64,000 nucleotides of DNA from Variovorax paradoxus (GTDB lineage Bacteria > Pseudomonadota > Gammaproteobacteria > Burkholderiales > Burkholderiaceae_C), in contig NZ_JAUSRN010000003.1 in the NCBI RefSeq assembly GCF_030811855.1, positions 124,001 through 188,000 of the forward strand, read 5' to 3'. Numbering within the stretch: the stretch's first letter is position 1; each line of letters opens with the position of its first letter. The position numbers and the translations under genes are program-made. Below are positions 8,999 to 17,916 of this stretch, piece after piece. The notes under the pieces were generated by a model. It was not told the DNA's origin. It saw only the letters and a program-made list of their open reading frames with translations, and did no database searches.

Positions 8999-10927
8999 TC
9001 AGAAGGTGAACCCGAGGCGGAAGTGAAGGCGGAACTTCTTCGTGTCCACGCCATAGGCAAGGTCGGCCTGCACCGGCCCCACCGGACTGCGCCAGCGCGC
9101 GCCCACGCCCACGCCGACCTTCGGCTTGAGTTCGCCGGGCTTGTCGGCCACGACGCCGGCGTCGACGAACACCACGCTTTCCCACTCGGTGAGCTTGTCT
9201 TTGTAAACGAAGGGCCGCTGCCACTCGGCGCTCACGACGCCGAGGTAGCGGCCCGCCACGATCTGGCCGTCGCTGCGCACGGTGCCGATCTGGCGATAGC
9301 TGTAGCCGCGCACGGTGGTGTCGCCGCCGGTCAAGAACATCAGCGTGGAGGGGATCTGCGCGCTGTCCTTGGCGGACACCGCGCCGGCTTCGGCGCGCAG
9401 CTGCAGGCGGCTGCGGCGCGCCAGCGTGGCGGCGTCCCGGTCCTCCGCGAAGCCCAGTGGCAGCACGCCGAGCCAGCGTGCATAGGTGCGCGTGAAAGGC
9501 AGCTGCTCGCCGGTCAGCGTATAGCCCGCGGCCAGTTCGAGCGCAAGGGCGAAGCCGCGCGTGGGCACGGCGTTGTCGTCGAAGTAGCGGCCAGTCCAGC
9601 CCCAGTTGGCGGTCACCGCGGAAGCCGAGGGCGGGGCGTTGGTGCCGCGGTTCTGCGCGTAGTCGTATTGCAGAAAGTAGCTTCGGTCGATGTGTCCGCT
9701 GGACTTGCTGCGGCCGCTGCGCAGACGGCCGCTGTCGACCACGTAGCTGCCCGAGGTTTCGCTCTTGAGGCCAGCGCCCGCGAACCAGCGCCAGCCGTGA
9801 TCGTCGGGAATGGCGTTCCATTCGGTCGACAGCGACTTGACGTCGGTATCGACCGACAACCGCGACACGGCTCTCCAGCCGAGCAGCGGCAGCTGGTTGT
9901 GGATGTGGTCGACGGACAGGCGCGGTCCGCTGTCGGTGGTGAAGCCGGCGCCCAGCACGACCTTCTGCATCGGGGCTTCGCGCAGTTGCGCGATCACGGG
10001 CGCCGCCAGCGGGTTGCCGCTCTCGGTGTCCAGCGTGAGAAACACCGAGTCATAGTAGCCGCTGCTGGCCAGGCGCTGCTGCGCATCGAGCAGCTTCTGC
10101 TGGTCGTAGTCGGTGCCGGTGGGAAGCTGCGCGATGCGGCGCGCGCCGTCGGCGTCGTAACGTTCGGTGCCGCGCAGCACCAACGGACCGAAGCGGTAGG
10201 CGGGGCCCGACTGGTAGGTGGCGCTGAGGCGGGCCTCCTGCCGGTCGGCATCGACCTCGGCGCGGCTTACCTCGATGCTGCCGGTGGGAAAGCGCTTGGC
10301 CGTGAGGCTGCGCAAGGCCGTGGCCTTGGCGTTGTCCCAGCCCTGCTGCGTGAAGGGCAGGCCGGGCCGCAGCGCCCAGGCGGTGCGGATCGAATCGCGC
10401 TGGGCCTCGGCAGTGGGGTCGTCTGCTATGGCGCCGCCGTAGCTGAGCTGAACGTTGCTCACGCGGGTGAGCTCGCCCGGCTCCACGGTGATGACGATCT
10501 CGCGCGGGGCCTTGGTGCTGGCCGGGGTTTCGTTGAGCTCCAGCGTCAGCGTGGGCGTGAAATAACCCAGCGTGCCGAGCAGTTCGCGCGCGTTGGATTC
10601 CGCCGCCACCATGAGCCGCGAGATCTCAGTGGCGCCCAGGTCGTCGAGCGCGCGGTAGCGCTGGATTTCAAGATGCAGCGCGAGGTATTCGCGCACAGTG
10701 TCGGGCCCGCGCACGTCGACGGTGAATGCGTCCCGCCGTGCGCCCCTGTCGCTGTCCTTGCGGGTTTCATCGGCGGTGGTGTCGCCGCTGCGCACCAGGG
10801 GCGGGGCGGCTGTGTCCGCGGCGGCTTCTTTTTTCGGCAGCAGGCTGCAGCCTTGCACAAGCAGGACGCCGAAAAAAAGCAAAGCCGGCAACCACGCCGG
10901 CCGAAGGACTGGAACCACCCTGAACAT
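8999..10927 (-). CDS. tamA: TamA, BamA-like outer-membrane assembly barrel
   Basis: 642 residues. A hydrophobic signal region (MFRVVPVLRPAWLPALLFF) is followed by POTRA-type domains (about residues 100-300) and a 16-strand Omp85 barrel. The barrel has the GYSYRQIG and GGDTTVRG signature and a C-terminal Phe (LHFRLGFTF). TamA sits in the outer membrane and partners TamB, encoded 14 bp downstream. An upstream in-frame start exists, but the signal sequence argues for 10927. The signal ends LLVQGC, which looks like a lipobox, unusual because classical TamA is not a lipoprotein. Confidence 0.9.
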   Translation of the reverse strand: MFRVVPVLRPAWLPALLFFGVLLVQGCSLLPKKEAAADTAAPPLVRSGDTTADETRKDSDRGARRDAFTVDVRGPDTVREYLALHLEIQRYRALDDLGATEISRLMVAAESNARELLGTLGYFTPTLTLELNETPASTKAPREIVITVEPGELTRVSNVQLSYGGAIADDPTAEAQRDSIRTAWALRPGLPFTQQGWDNAKATALRSLTAKRFPTGSIEVSRAEVDADRQEARLSATYQSGPAYRFGPLVLRGTERYDADGARRIAQLPTGTDYDQQKLLDAQQRLASSGYYDSVFLTLDTESGNPLAAPVIAQLREAPMQKVVLGAGFTTDSGPRLSVDHIHNQLPLLGWRAVSRLSVDTDVKSLSTEWNAIPDDHGWRWFAGAGLKSETSGSYVVDSGRLRSGRSKSSGHIDRSYFLQYDYAQNRGTNAPPSASAVTANWGWTGRYFDDNAVPTRGFALALELAAGYTLTGEQLPFTRTYARWLGVLPLGFAEDRDAATLARRSRLQLRAEAGAVSAKDSAQIPSTLMFLTGGDTTVRGYSYRQIGTVRSDGQIVAGRYLGVVSAEWQRPFVYKDKLTEWESVVFVDAGVVADKPGELKPKVGVGVGARWRSPVGPVQADLAYGVDTKKFRLHFRLGFTF

Positions 10928-10999
10928 GGGCGGATTTTGACAGCAAGGCGCCCGGGCTCCGTAAGCGTCCGGAAACAGAAGCGGGCGCCGCACGCCGCC

Positions 11000-12187
11000 T
11001 TACTTCGAAAGCATTCGCATCGCGTCTTCGAGGCCCCGCAGCGTGAGCGGGTACATGCGGTTCGACATGAGCTGCTGCATCACCGCAATGCTCTGGCGGT
11101 ATTGCCACACGCCCTGGGGCTCGGGATTGATCCAGGCGAACTTGGGAAAGGCGTGCGTGAGGCGCTGGACCCACTCGGCGCCGGCTTCCTCGTTGTTGTA
11201 TTCGACGCTGCCGCCAGGCTGCAGGATCTCGTAGGGGCTCATCGTCGCGTCGCCGACGAAGATGAGCTTGTAGTCCTTGTTGTACTTGCGCAGGATGTCC
11301 CAGGTCGCGAACTTCTCGGAGAAGCGGCGCTTGTTGTTCTTCCACATGAAGTCGTACACGCAGTTGTGGAAGTAATAGAACTCCAGGTGCTTGAACTCGG
11401 TCTTCACGGCGGAGAACAGTTCTTCCACGCGCTGGATGTGCTCGTCCATGGTGCCGCCCACGTCCATCAGCAGCAGCACCTTGACGTTGTTGTGGCGCTC
11501 GGGCCGCATCTTGATGTCGAGATAGCCGGCATTGGCCGCGGTCGAGTGGATGGTGTCGTCCAGGTCCAGCTCTTCTTCATGGCCTTCGCGCGCGAACTTG
11601 CGCAGCCGCCGCAGCGCCACCTTGATGTTGCGCGTGCCGAGCTCCTGGCTGTCGTCGTAGTCCTTGTAGGCGCGCTGGTCCCACACCTTGACGGCGCTCT
11701 TGTTCTTGCCAGCACCGCCGATGCGCACGCCCTGCGGGTTGTAGCCGCCATGGCCGAAGGGCGAGGTGCCGCCGGTGCCGATCCACTTGTTGCCGCCCTC
11801 GTGGCGCTCCTTCTGCTCCTCGAAGCGCTTCTTGAGCGTTTCCATGAGCTCGTCCCAGCCCATCTTCTCGATCTTGGCTTTTTCCTCGGCGGTGAACTCC
11901 CGCTCCAGCGTCTTGCGCAGCCAGTCGAGCGGCACTTCCTTGGTGAAGTCTGCCAGCATCTCCACGCCCTTGAAGTAGGCGGCAAAGGCGCGGTCGAACT
12001 TGTCGTAGTGCTTCTCGTCCTTGACCAGCGCGGTGCGCGAGAGATAGTAGAAGTCGTCGAGGCCAAAGGCGCCGTCGGAGTTGGGGCCCACCACGTCGGC
12101 CTGCAGCGCCTCAAGCAGCGTGAGGTATTCCTTGACCGAGACCGGCAGCTTGGCCGAGCGCAGCGTGTAGAAGAAATCGATCAGCAT
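11000..12187 (-). CDS. VWA-domain (CoxE-like) protein, partner of MoxR ATPase
   Basis: 395 residues. The N-terminal half is a helical, charged region (about residues 1-220, with KKRFEEQKERHEGG). The C-terminal half is a von Willebrand A fold. The metal site motif reads DVGGT near residue 242 instead of the standard DxSxS, so metal binding may be altered. Such proteins work with MoxR AAA+ ATPases as chaperone-like pairs that mature or load cofactors into enzyme complexes. A MoxR gene lies three genes upstream in the same run. The client complex is not evident here. Confidence 0.85.
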   Translation of the reverse strand: MLIDFFYTLRSAKLPVSVKEYLTLLEALQADVVGPNSDGAFGLDDFYYLSRTALVKDEKHYDKFDRAFAAYFKGVEMLADFTKEVPLDWLRKTLEREFTAEEKAKIEKMGWDELMETLKKRFEEQKERHEGGNKWIGTGGTSPFGHGGYNPQGVRIGGAGKNKSAVKVWDQRAYKDYDDSQELGTRNIKVALRRLRKFAREGHEEELDLDDTIHSTAANAGYLDIKMRPERHNNVKVLLLMDVGGTMDEHIQRVEELFSAVKTEFKHLEFYYFHNCVYDFMWKNNKRRFSEKFATWDILRKYNKDYKLIFVGDATMSPYEILQPGGSVEYNNEEAGAEWVQRLTHAFPKFAWINPEPQGVWQYRQSIAVMQQLMSNRMYPLTLRGLEDAMRMLSK

Positions 12188-12212
12188 GGTCGGGCTTTCC
12201 TTGGGCTTGTCT

Positions 12213-12809
12213 TCAGCTTCGCGGCTTGTCGAGCAGGTAGAGCAACTGGGCCTTCACCTCGGGCCACTCGCCCGAGCGCAGGCTGTACATGACGGTGTCG
12301 CGGATGGTGCCGTCGCGGCGCATGGCATGGCCGCGAATGACGCCGTCTTTTTTCGCGCCCAGCCGTTCGATGGCTTGCTGCGAAGCGAAGTTGAAATTGT
12401 CGGTCCGCCAGCCCACCACGTTGCAGCCGAGGGTATCGAAGGCGTGCGTCAGCATGAGCAGCTTGCAGGTGGTGTTGATGTGCGTGCGTTGGCAGCGCTT
12501 GGCATACCAGGTGTAGCCGATCTCCACGCGCTTCACGGCCGGCAGCATGTCGTGGAAGCTGGTGCTGCCGAGCACGGTGCCGGTCTCCGCTTCGGTCACT
12601 GCAAACGCAAAGCGGTGGCCGGCCTCGCGGCCGTGCAAGGCGGTCTCGATGTAGGCGCGGGTTTCGTGCGGCTCGGGCACCGAGGTGACGCGCAGGTTCC
12701 AGAGTTCGCCATCGGCCGCGGCGGCGCGAAGGCCCTCTTCATGGCCGAGCGACAGCGGCACCAGGGCCAGGTCGCGGGCCTTCAGCGTGACAGGTTCGAC
12801 GAACGCCAT
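12213..12809 (-). CDS. GNAT-family acetyltransferase, RimJ/RimL type
   Basis: 198 residues beginning MAFVEPVTLKARDLAL. It has the layout of the Acetyltransf_3 (ribosomal-protein-type) group: an opening strand, RFAFAVTEAETGTVLGSTSF, then VEIGYTWYAKRCQRTHINT (acetyl-CoA loop) and TDNFNFASQQAIERLGA near the end. It would transfer an acetyl group to an amine in the cytoplasm; the substrate is unknown. An earlier in-frame start would run into the small gene upstream, and MAF has a GAGGGG box ahead of it. Confidence 0.8.
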   Translation of the reverse strand: MAFVEPVTLKARDLALVPLSLGHEEGLRAAAADGELWNLRVTSVPEPHETRAYIETALHGREAGHRFAFAVTEAETGTVLGSTSFHDMLPAVKRVEIGYTWYAKRCQRTHINTTCKLLMLTHAFDTLGCNVVGWRTDNFNFASQQAIERLGAKKDGVIRGHAMRRDGTIRDTVMYSLRSGEWPEVKAQLLYLLDKPRS

Positions 12810-12834
12810 CTTCAAGACACCCCTCTGAAATTTT

Positions 12835-13086
12835 TCAGCGCTGCGGCTTGCCGTACTTGCGGTCGTACCAGGCCCGGGCCAGCTGCACGCCGCCGCCACC
12901 GCCCACACCGATCAGCAGGATGCCGAAGATCTCGCGGTTACCGTAGCCGTTGGGCCCGAAGGCATCCAGCCCCAGCTGGAGCCCGATCCAGCGGCCGAGC
13001 AGCGCACCGGCCACGAACAGCACGGCCTGCGCCACGCCCAGCTTGAGCAGCTGCCCGACCGGATGCGGCGCTTGTGGCTGGCTCAC
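12835..13086 (-). CDS. Small membrane protein (83 aa)
   Basis: 83 residues with two hydrophobic segments, LKLGVAQAVLFVAGALLG and IFGILLIGVGGGGGVQLA, separated by a polar loop (GPNGYGNREI). It ends in a basic tail (WYDRKYGKPQR). It lies between the MoxR and acetyltransferase genes with short gaps, so it is probably cotranscribed. Function unknown. Confidence 0.7.
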   Translation of the reverse strand: MSQPQAPHPVGQLLKLGVAQAVLFVAGALLGRWIGLQLGLDAFGPNGYGNREIFGILLIGVGGGGGVQLARAWYDRKYGKPQR

Positions 13087-13147
13087 AAGGAAACCTCCGT
13101 GCTTCGCACTGCGGTGCGAGTCCCCTTCGGAGCGGCCGGGCGGGGAC

Positions 13148-14002
13148 TCATCGGTTGTTCCGCTGCATGAAGACGAGCTTCTCGAACAGCGTCACGTCTT
13201 GTTCGTTCTTGAGCAGCGCGCCCACCAGCGGCGGCACGGCAACCTTGTCGTCCTTGCTCTGCAGGGCCTCGATTGGAATGTCTTCGGCCACCAGCAGCTT
13301 GAGCCAGTCGAGCAGCTCGGAGGTGGAAGGCTTCTTCTTGAGGCCCGGCAGGTTGCGCACGTCGTAGAAGGTCTTCATCGCGGACGTGAGCAGTTCCTGC
13401 TTGAGGCCGGGGAAGTGCACCGCCACGATGCTCTTCATCGTCTCGGCGTCCGGGAACTTGATGTAGTGGAAGAAGCAGCGGCGCAGAAAGGCGTCGGGCA
13501 GCTCCTTCTCGTTGTTGGAGGTGATGAACACCACCGGCCGGTGCTTGGCGCGGATGAGCTCGCGCGTCTCGTAGCAATAGAACTCCATGCGGTCGATTTC
13601 GCGCAGCAGGTCGTTCGGAAACTCGATGTCGGCCTTGTCGATCTCGTCGATGAGCAGCGCCACCGGCTGGTCGGCCGTGAAGGCTTGCCAGAGCACGCCC
13701 TTGACGATGTAGTTCTGGATGTCCTTGACGCGCTCTCCGCCGTCCACGTCCTTGAGCTGCGAGTCGCGCAGGCGGCTCACGGCATCGTATTCATACAGGC
13801 CTTGTTGCGCCTTGGTGGTCGACTTGATGTGCCACTGCAAAAGCGGCAGGCCGAGCGATTCGGCCACTTCCTCGGCCAGCATGGTCTTGCCCGTGCCGGG
13901 TTCGCCCTTGACGAGCAGCGGGCGTTTGAGCGTGATGGCGGCATTGACTGCCAGCATCAGGTCCTGAGTGGCGACGTAGTTGTCTGAGCCCTTGAATTTC
14001 AT
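13148..14002 (-). CDS. MoxR-family AAA+ ATPase
   Basis: 284 residues. Walker A GEPGTGKT is at 33-40, Walker B is in ALLIDEIDKAD, sensor 1 is in VVFITSNNEKELPDAF and the arginine finger is LRRC. The start MKFKGSDNYV at 14002 is the family start; a longer frame upstream is not needed. MoxR ATPases act with VWA proteins (here at 11000-12187) as cytoplasmic chaperones. First gene of the minus-strand run that continues to tamA/tamB. Confidence 0.9.
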   Translation of the reverse strand: MKFKGSDNYVATQDLMLAVNAAITLKRPLLVKGEPGTGKTMLAEEVAESLGLPLLQWHIKSTTKAQQGLYEYDAVSRLRDSQLKDVDGGERVKDIQNYIVKGVLWQAFTADQPVALLIDEIDKADIEFPNDLLREIDRMEFYCYETRELIRAKHRPVVFITSNNEKELPDAFLRRCFFHYIKFPDAETMKSIVAVHFPGLKQELLTSAMKTFYDVRNLPGLKKKPSTSELLDWLKLLVAEDIPIEALQSKDDKVAVPPLVGALLKNEQDVTLFEKLVFMQRNNR

Positions 14003-14109
14003 GAGTGGAACGCAAGCAGGTGGAGGAGGCCGGGTGGAGAAAAGAACACACTCGATTCGCTTTGCGCGGCCTTTGGACGGCCGGCGAGGGTTCCCGGAGG
14101 ACCCTTGCA

Positions 14110-14115
14110 TATAAT
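14110..14115 (+). promoter_or_regulatory. Promoter -10 box of the cytochrome c gene
   Basis: A perfect TATAAT 48 bp before the ATG at 14164. No good -35 hexamer is visible at the right spacing, so it may depend on an activator. Confidence 0.45.
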
Positions 14116-14163
14116 CGAATGTTGATTCGAAAAACTGTAGCTCCACGAGATTGTGCGCGCAAA

Positions 14164-14856
14164 ATGAACAAGTTGTTGACCACGATGTTTGCCTTCGCTG
14201 TCGCTTGCGTGACGGTCTCGGCGCAAGCCCAGCAAGTCACGGGCAATGCCCAGGACGGCGCCAAGAAGGTTGCGATGTGCGTGGGCTGCCACGGCATCAT
14301 TGGCTACCAAGCCAGCTTTCCGGAGATCCACAAGGTGCCCATGATTGCCGGCCAGAGCGCCAGCTACATCACCTCGGCCCTCAACGCCTACAAGGGCGGT
14401 GACCGCAAGCACCCCACCATGCGCGCCATTGCCGACACCCTGAAGGATCAGGACATTGCCGACGTGGCCGCCTATTACAGCCAGCTGGGCATGAAGGAAG
14501 GCGATGCGCCACCCGCCGCGCTGGCCAAGCCCATGCCTGAGAACGTGCAGGCCCTGGTGTCGCGCGACAAGGACAACAGCTGCACCAAGTGCCACGGCGC
14601 CAACTTCAACACGCCCAACGACGGCACGGTGCCCAAGCTGGCCGGCCAGCATGCCGACTACCTCTTCGTGGCGCTCAAGTCGTACCGCGTCAAGAACAAT
14701 CCGCACCTGGGCCGTTCCAATGCGGTGATGGCGCAGCAAGTCGAGCCCAAGAAGTTCACCAACGCCGAACTCAAGACGCTCGCCAGCTACATCAGCTCGC
14801 TGCCTGGCGAACTCAAGACGGTGCCGGAATCGCGCATCCACCACGGCGCGCAGTAA
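14164..14856 (+). CDS. Diheme cytochrome c (c4 type), periplasmic
   Basis: 230 residues. A Sec signal peptide (MNKLLTTMFAFAVACVTVSA, cleaved after QA-Q) is followed by two cytochrome c domains with haem sites CVGCH and CTKCH, and Met ligands plausibly in the VPMIAGQ and NAVMAQQ regions. Two-domain c4-type cytochromes carry electrons between the bc1 complex and terminal oxidases in the periplasm. The frame is open upstream to 14005, but the signal peptide fixes the start. It stands alone and is closed by a strong terminator. Confidence 0.9.
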   Translation: MNKLLTTMFAFAVACVTVSAQAQQVTGNAQDGAKKVAMCVGCHGIIGYQASFPEIHKVPMIAGQSASYITSALNAYKGGDRKHPTMRAIADTLKDQDIADVAAYYSQLGMKEGDAPPAALAKPMPENVQALVSRDKDNSCTKCHGANFNTPNDGTVPKLAGQHADYLFVALKSYRVKNNPHLGRSNAVMAQQVEPKKFTNAELKTLASYISSLPGELKTVPESRIHHGAQ

Positions 14857-14883
14857 GAAGCGGGCAGCACTGCTTCTCCAATG

Positions 14884-14911
14884 AAAAAGCCCGCATCGAG
14901 CGGGCTTTTTT
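14884..14911. terminator. Bidirectional intrinsic terminator
   Basis: AAAAAGCCCGC, a 5-nt loop, then GCGGGCTTTTTT. The stem is flanked by A-run and T-run, so it serves both the cytochrome gene (plus) and pcaG (minus). Confidence 0.9.
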
Positions 14912-14927
14912 GCGTCTGTAACCGAGG

Positions 14928-15539
14928 TCAGACGTCGAAGAACACCGTTTCGTCCGCGCCCTGCATGCGGATGTCGAAGCGATAGCTCACCGCGCCGCCT
15001 TGCTCCACGCGCTCGGCAATCAGCGTGTGGCGGCGCTCGGCCGGCACGCTGGCCAGCACGGTGTCCTTGGCGTTGGCTTCGGCCTCGTCGCCAAAATACA
15101 CGCGCGTGAAAGCGTGCAGCAAGAGGCCGCGCATCAGCACGATCACGTTGATGTGCGGGGCTTCGCCCGGCGCCTGCGCGCCCGGCTTCACGGTGTGGAA
15201 GACGAAGCGGTTCTGCGAATCGGTGCCCGTGCCCGCGCGACCGAAGGCGCGAAAGCCGATCTCGTGGGCCTCGGCCGGGGTTTGCGGATAGCGGCCTTCG
15301 CCGTCGGGCTGGCTGATCTCGACCAGCGCATCGCCGATGGGATTGCCGTCGCCATCGATCACGCGGCCCTCGAGCCGGATGCGCTCGCCCGTGGCGTTGT
15401 CCAGCGCCACGACCGCGTCGAACGGCTGGTTGAAATCGTAGCCGTACTGAGTGGCGGTGAGGCCGTAGGCGAAGTAGGGGCCTACGGTCTGGGAGGGGGT
15501 CTGGCCGTAGTCGGCTTCCTGGGCTGTCATCAATGGCAT
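14928..15539 (-). CDS. pcaG: Protocatechuate 3,4-dioxygenase alpha subunit
   Basis: 203 residues, the usual length. The alpha-subunit landmarks are TPSQTVGPYFAYGL near the start, LEGRVIDGDGNPIGDALVEI, and HINVIVLMRGLLLHAFTRVYF. As in all alpha subunits the iron ligands are not here but in the beta subunit. With PcaH it cleaves protocatechuate between the hydroxyls to 3-carboxymuconate in the cytoplasm. AAGGA precedes the ATG at 15539; an internal ATG four codons on is the alternative. It follows pcaH by 11 bp in the same operon. Confidence 0.95.
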   Translation of the reverse strand: MPLMTAQEADYGQTPSQTVGPYFAYGLTATQYGYDFNQPFDAVVALDNATGERIRLEGRVIDGDGNPIGDALVEISQPDGEGRYPQTPAEAHEIGFRAFGRAGTGTDSQNRFVFHTVKPGAQAPGEAPHINVIVLMRGLLLHAFTRVYFGDEAEANAKDTVLASVPAERRHTLIAERVEQGGAVSYRFDIRMQGADETVFFDV

Positions 15540-15550
15540 GGGAAATCCTT

Positions 15551-16276
15551 TCAGCGGTTCTCGAACGGCGTTTCGTCGGCGCCGCGCAGCACGATGTCGA
15601 ACTGGTAGCCCAGTGCGTAGCCTTCCTCGGTGATGTCGAGGCTGAAGTCGGCAATCAGACGGTTGCGGTAGCGCTCGGGCGTGCCGGTGATCATCGGGTC
15701 GTACTGCATCAGCGGATCGCCGGGGAAATACATCTGCGTGACCAGGCGACTCGCAAAGCTCTGGCCGAACAGCGACAAGTGGATGTGCTGCGGACGCCAG
15801 GCGTTCGGGTGGTTGCCCCAAGGGTAGGCGCCGGGCTTGATGGTGAGGAAGCGGTAGCGGCCTTCGCTGTCGGTCAGGCAGCGGCCCGCGCCCAGAAAGT
15901 TGGGATCGAGCGGCGCATCGTGCTGGTCGACCTTGTGCACGTAGCGGCCCGCGGCGTTGGCCTGCCAGATCTCGACCAGCGTGTTGGCGACCGGGCGGCG
16001 ACGCTCGTCCAGCACTTGGCCGGTGAGGATCATGCGTTCGCCCAGCGGCTCGCCGTTCCTGCGTGCGTTGCGCGTCAGGTCGTGGTCGAGCGCGGCGATG
16101 CTGTCGTGGCCGTAGACCGGCTGCTGCAGCTCGCCCAGCGAGGCCTTCAGCGGAATCAGGGGTTTTTGCGGCCCGCGCTTCACGGTCGACTTGTAGCCGG
16201 GGTAGACGTAAGAGGGGTGAGCCTCCCAGTCGCGCGGCGTGAGGATGGCGGGGGATGCCTTGGTTGGGGTCGACAT
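15551..16276 (-). CDS. pcaH: Protocatechuate 3,4-dioxygenase beta subunit
   Basis: 241 residues. The four ferric-iron ligands of the family can be placed by motif and spacing: Tyr112 (GRYVHK), Tyr151 (GAYPW), His164 and His166 (WRPQHIH). The 39-residue spacing between the two tyrosines and 13 to the first histidine match the known enzyme. An AGGAGA box precedes the ATG at 16276. First gene of pcaHG and divergent from the LysR gene at 16384, whose product probably activates it in response to a pathway metabolite. Confidence 0.95.
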   Translation of the reverse strand: MSTPTKASPAILTPRDWEAHPSYVYPGYKSTVKRGPQKPLIPLKASLGELQQPVYGHDSIAALDHDLTRNARRNGEPLGERMILTGQVLDERRRPVANTLVEIWQANAAGRYVHKVDQHDAPLDPNFLGAGRCLTDSEGRYRFLTIKPGAYPWGNHPNAWRPQHIHLSLFGQSFASRLVTQMYFPGDPLMQYDPMITGTPERYRNRLIADFSLDITEEGYALGYQFDIVLRGADETPFENR

Positions 16277-16383
16277 GCGTTGTCTCCTGCGGTGGGGCGG
16301 ATCGAGTTTTGGAGACTGAACTTTAGAAGTCCCGTTCGATGATGTAAATTGAAGATTGATCCGTTTTGAATAACCAAGAGTAA

Positions 16384-17382
16384 TTGAACACTCCTGAGAA
16401 GCTTCGCCAGGACTTCGTGCGCAACGTGCAGCTGCGGCACCTGCGCTGCCTGGTTGCGGTGGCGCAGGAGCGCCACCTGGCGCGCGCCGCAGAGCGCCTT
16501 TCGCTGAGCCAGCCGGCCGTCTCCAAGACGCTCTCGGAGCTCGAAGCCATCGTCGGCGCGCGCCTGGTCGAACGCAGCAAGGCCGGGCGGCGCGGCGTGC
16601 AGGGGCTGTTGCCGGCCGGGGAACAGTTGCTGGCTCACGCGCTGCGCGTGCTCGAGGCGCTCGACGCCAGCGCAGAAGCGGTGGCGCCGGCGTCGGGCGA
16701 GCGCATCGAGCGGCTGCGCATCGGTGCGCTGCCGAGCGTGGCACCGGCGCTGCTGCCGACGGCGCTTGCGCGTTTCCGCGAGCACTGGCCTTCGGTGCAG
16801 GTGGTGGTGAAGAGTGCGGCCAATCCGGTGCTGCTCGACGAGTTGCGCGCCGGAGAGCTCGACATGGTGGTCGGCCGCATCAGCGATCCGCGGTTGATGG
16901 GCGGCCTGAGCTTCGAGCTCCTCTACACAGAGCCGCTGGTGTTTGCCGTGCGCGCAGGCCATCCGCTGGTGGCGCAGGCCGCACGGACGGTGTCGGTGCA
17001 GGCGGTGCTCGACTATCCGCTGGTGGTGTACGGCGAAGGCACGATCCCGCGCCACAACACCGAAAGCTTCTTGTCGGCGCGCGGGCTGGTGCTGCCGTCC
17101 AGTGCGCTGCAGACGCTCGACGTGGCGGTGGCGCGCGGCCTCGTCGCGGTGTCCGATGCGGTCTGGATCACGCCGCTCGGCGCCGCGCGCGGCGAACTGG
17201 CGGACGAACGCCTGGTCCGGCTGCGCATCGAAACCACCGGCACGGACGAGCCCGTGGGCCTGCTGTTGCGCAGCGATGCCGAAGCCTCGACCCTGCGCGG
17301 CGCCATGGCCGCGCTGCTGCGCGAAGGCGCGAAGCAGCAGGGCGCGCCGCCTTCGCAGCCCAGGAGAAAGCCGCAGGGGTAG
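16384..17382 (+). CDS. pcaQ: LysR-family regulator PcaQ-like, TTG start
   Basis: 332 residues. Helix-turn-helix at about 15-75 (VQLRHLRCLVAVAQERHLARA, then LSLSQPAVSKTLSELE) and a LysR effector domain with YTEPLVFAVRAGHPL. The sequence and position divergent from pcaHG fit PcaQ, which activates protocatechuate genes with beta-carboxymuconate or muconolactone-type effectors. The start is TTG (AAGAG just upstream); no ATG gives a full DNA-binding domain. The 107-bp divergent gap is the presumed operator region. I see no clean dyad in it. Confidence 0.8.
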   Translation: MNTPEKLRQDFVRNVQLRHLRCLVAVAQERHLARAAERLSLSQPAVSKTLSELEAIVGARLVERSKAGRRGVQGLLPAGEQLLAHALRVLEALDASAEAVAPASGERIERLRIGALPSVAPALLPTALARFREHWPSVQVVVKSAANPVLLDELRAGELDMVVGRISDPRLMGGLSFELLYTEPLVFAVRAGHPLVAQAARTVSVQAVLDYPLVVYGEGTIPRHNTESFLSARGLVLPSSALQTLDVAVARGLVAVSDAVWITPLGAARGELADERLVRLRIETTGTDEPVGLLLRSDAEASTLRGAMAALLREGAKQQGAPPSQPRRKPQG

Positions 17383-17415
17383 GTAGCGATCCGATCCAGC
17401 CCTGCGGATGTGCCT

Positions 17416-17850
17416 CTAGTCTTTTGTTGCTCGTCGCTGCACACACGCCACGTAGCCGTCGCCATCCGGCGGCCGGCCGGCGCGCTGGCTCTCCCACATC
17501 ATCTGGCCCAGGCAATCCATGGCCTCGTGATGCGCGTCGAGCAGCGAACCGCGGCGGGCCGCCAGCAGCTCAACGGCCTGACGGATTCCGCGCGGCTGAT
17601 CGATCGAGCATTGCTCGCTGATCGACAGATGCATCGACAGATGGAGAAACGGATTCTCCCGGCCATTCGAGCCGTCGTACACGCGTGCGACCGCTGCATC
17701 GGCATCGGCCAGGTCTTCGTTGTATTCGGGGTGCGCATCGATCCATCCCGCGGCAATCGTCTCGAGCGCTTCCATCGGCAAGCCCTGTCGGTGCTTGGCG
17801 TACACATCGCAAAAGAAGCGGCGCACGTCTTCCTGGGAGGGGTTGAACAT
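17416..17850 (-). CDS. DUF1841 family protein
   Basis: 144 residues beginning MFNPSQEDVRRFFCDVY, the signature start of DUF1841. A conserved NPFLHLSMHLSISEQ stretch lies mid-protein and LLDAHHEAMDCLGQMMWE at the end. The family is small, cytoplasmic, common in betaproteobacteria and of unknown role. Its His-rich helices suggest a metal or cofactor site, which is inference. It is convergent with pcaQ. Confidence 0.85.
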   Translation of the reverse strand: MFNPSQEDVRRFFCDVYAKHRQGLPMEALETIAAGWIDAHPEYNEDLADADAAVARVYDGSNGRENPFLHLSMHLSISEQCSIDQPRGIRQAVELLAARRGSLLDAHHEAMDCLGQMMWESQRAGRPPDGDGYVACVQRRATKD

Positions 17851-17896
17851 ATCTGTATGAAGAAGAGAAATGGAGGTCGATGTTCCGGTAGCGAGA

Positions 17897-17916
17897 CGTT
17901 ACATCGTTACGTAACG
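17897..17916. promoter_or_regulatory. GTTAC/GTAAC motif cluster upstream of the repeat protein
   Basis: CGTTAC at 17897-17902 is followed by the perfect 12-bp palindrome CGTTACGTAACG at 17905-17916. A further GGTAACG lies at 18034. The cluster sits in the 242-bp gap before the Gly/Leu-repeat protein gene. Similar motifs recur at 30294-30410 on the other side of the glycan island. Confidence 0.4.
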
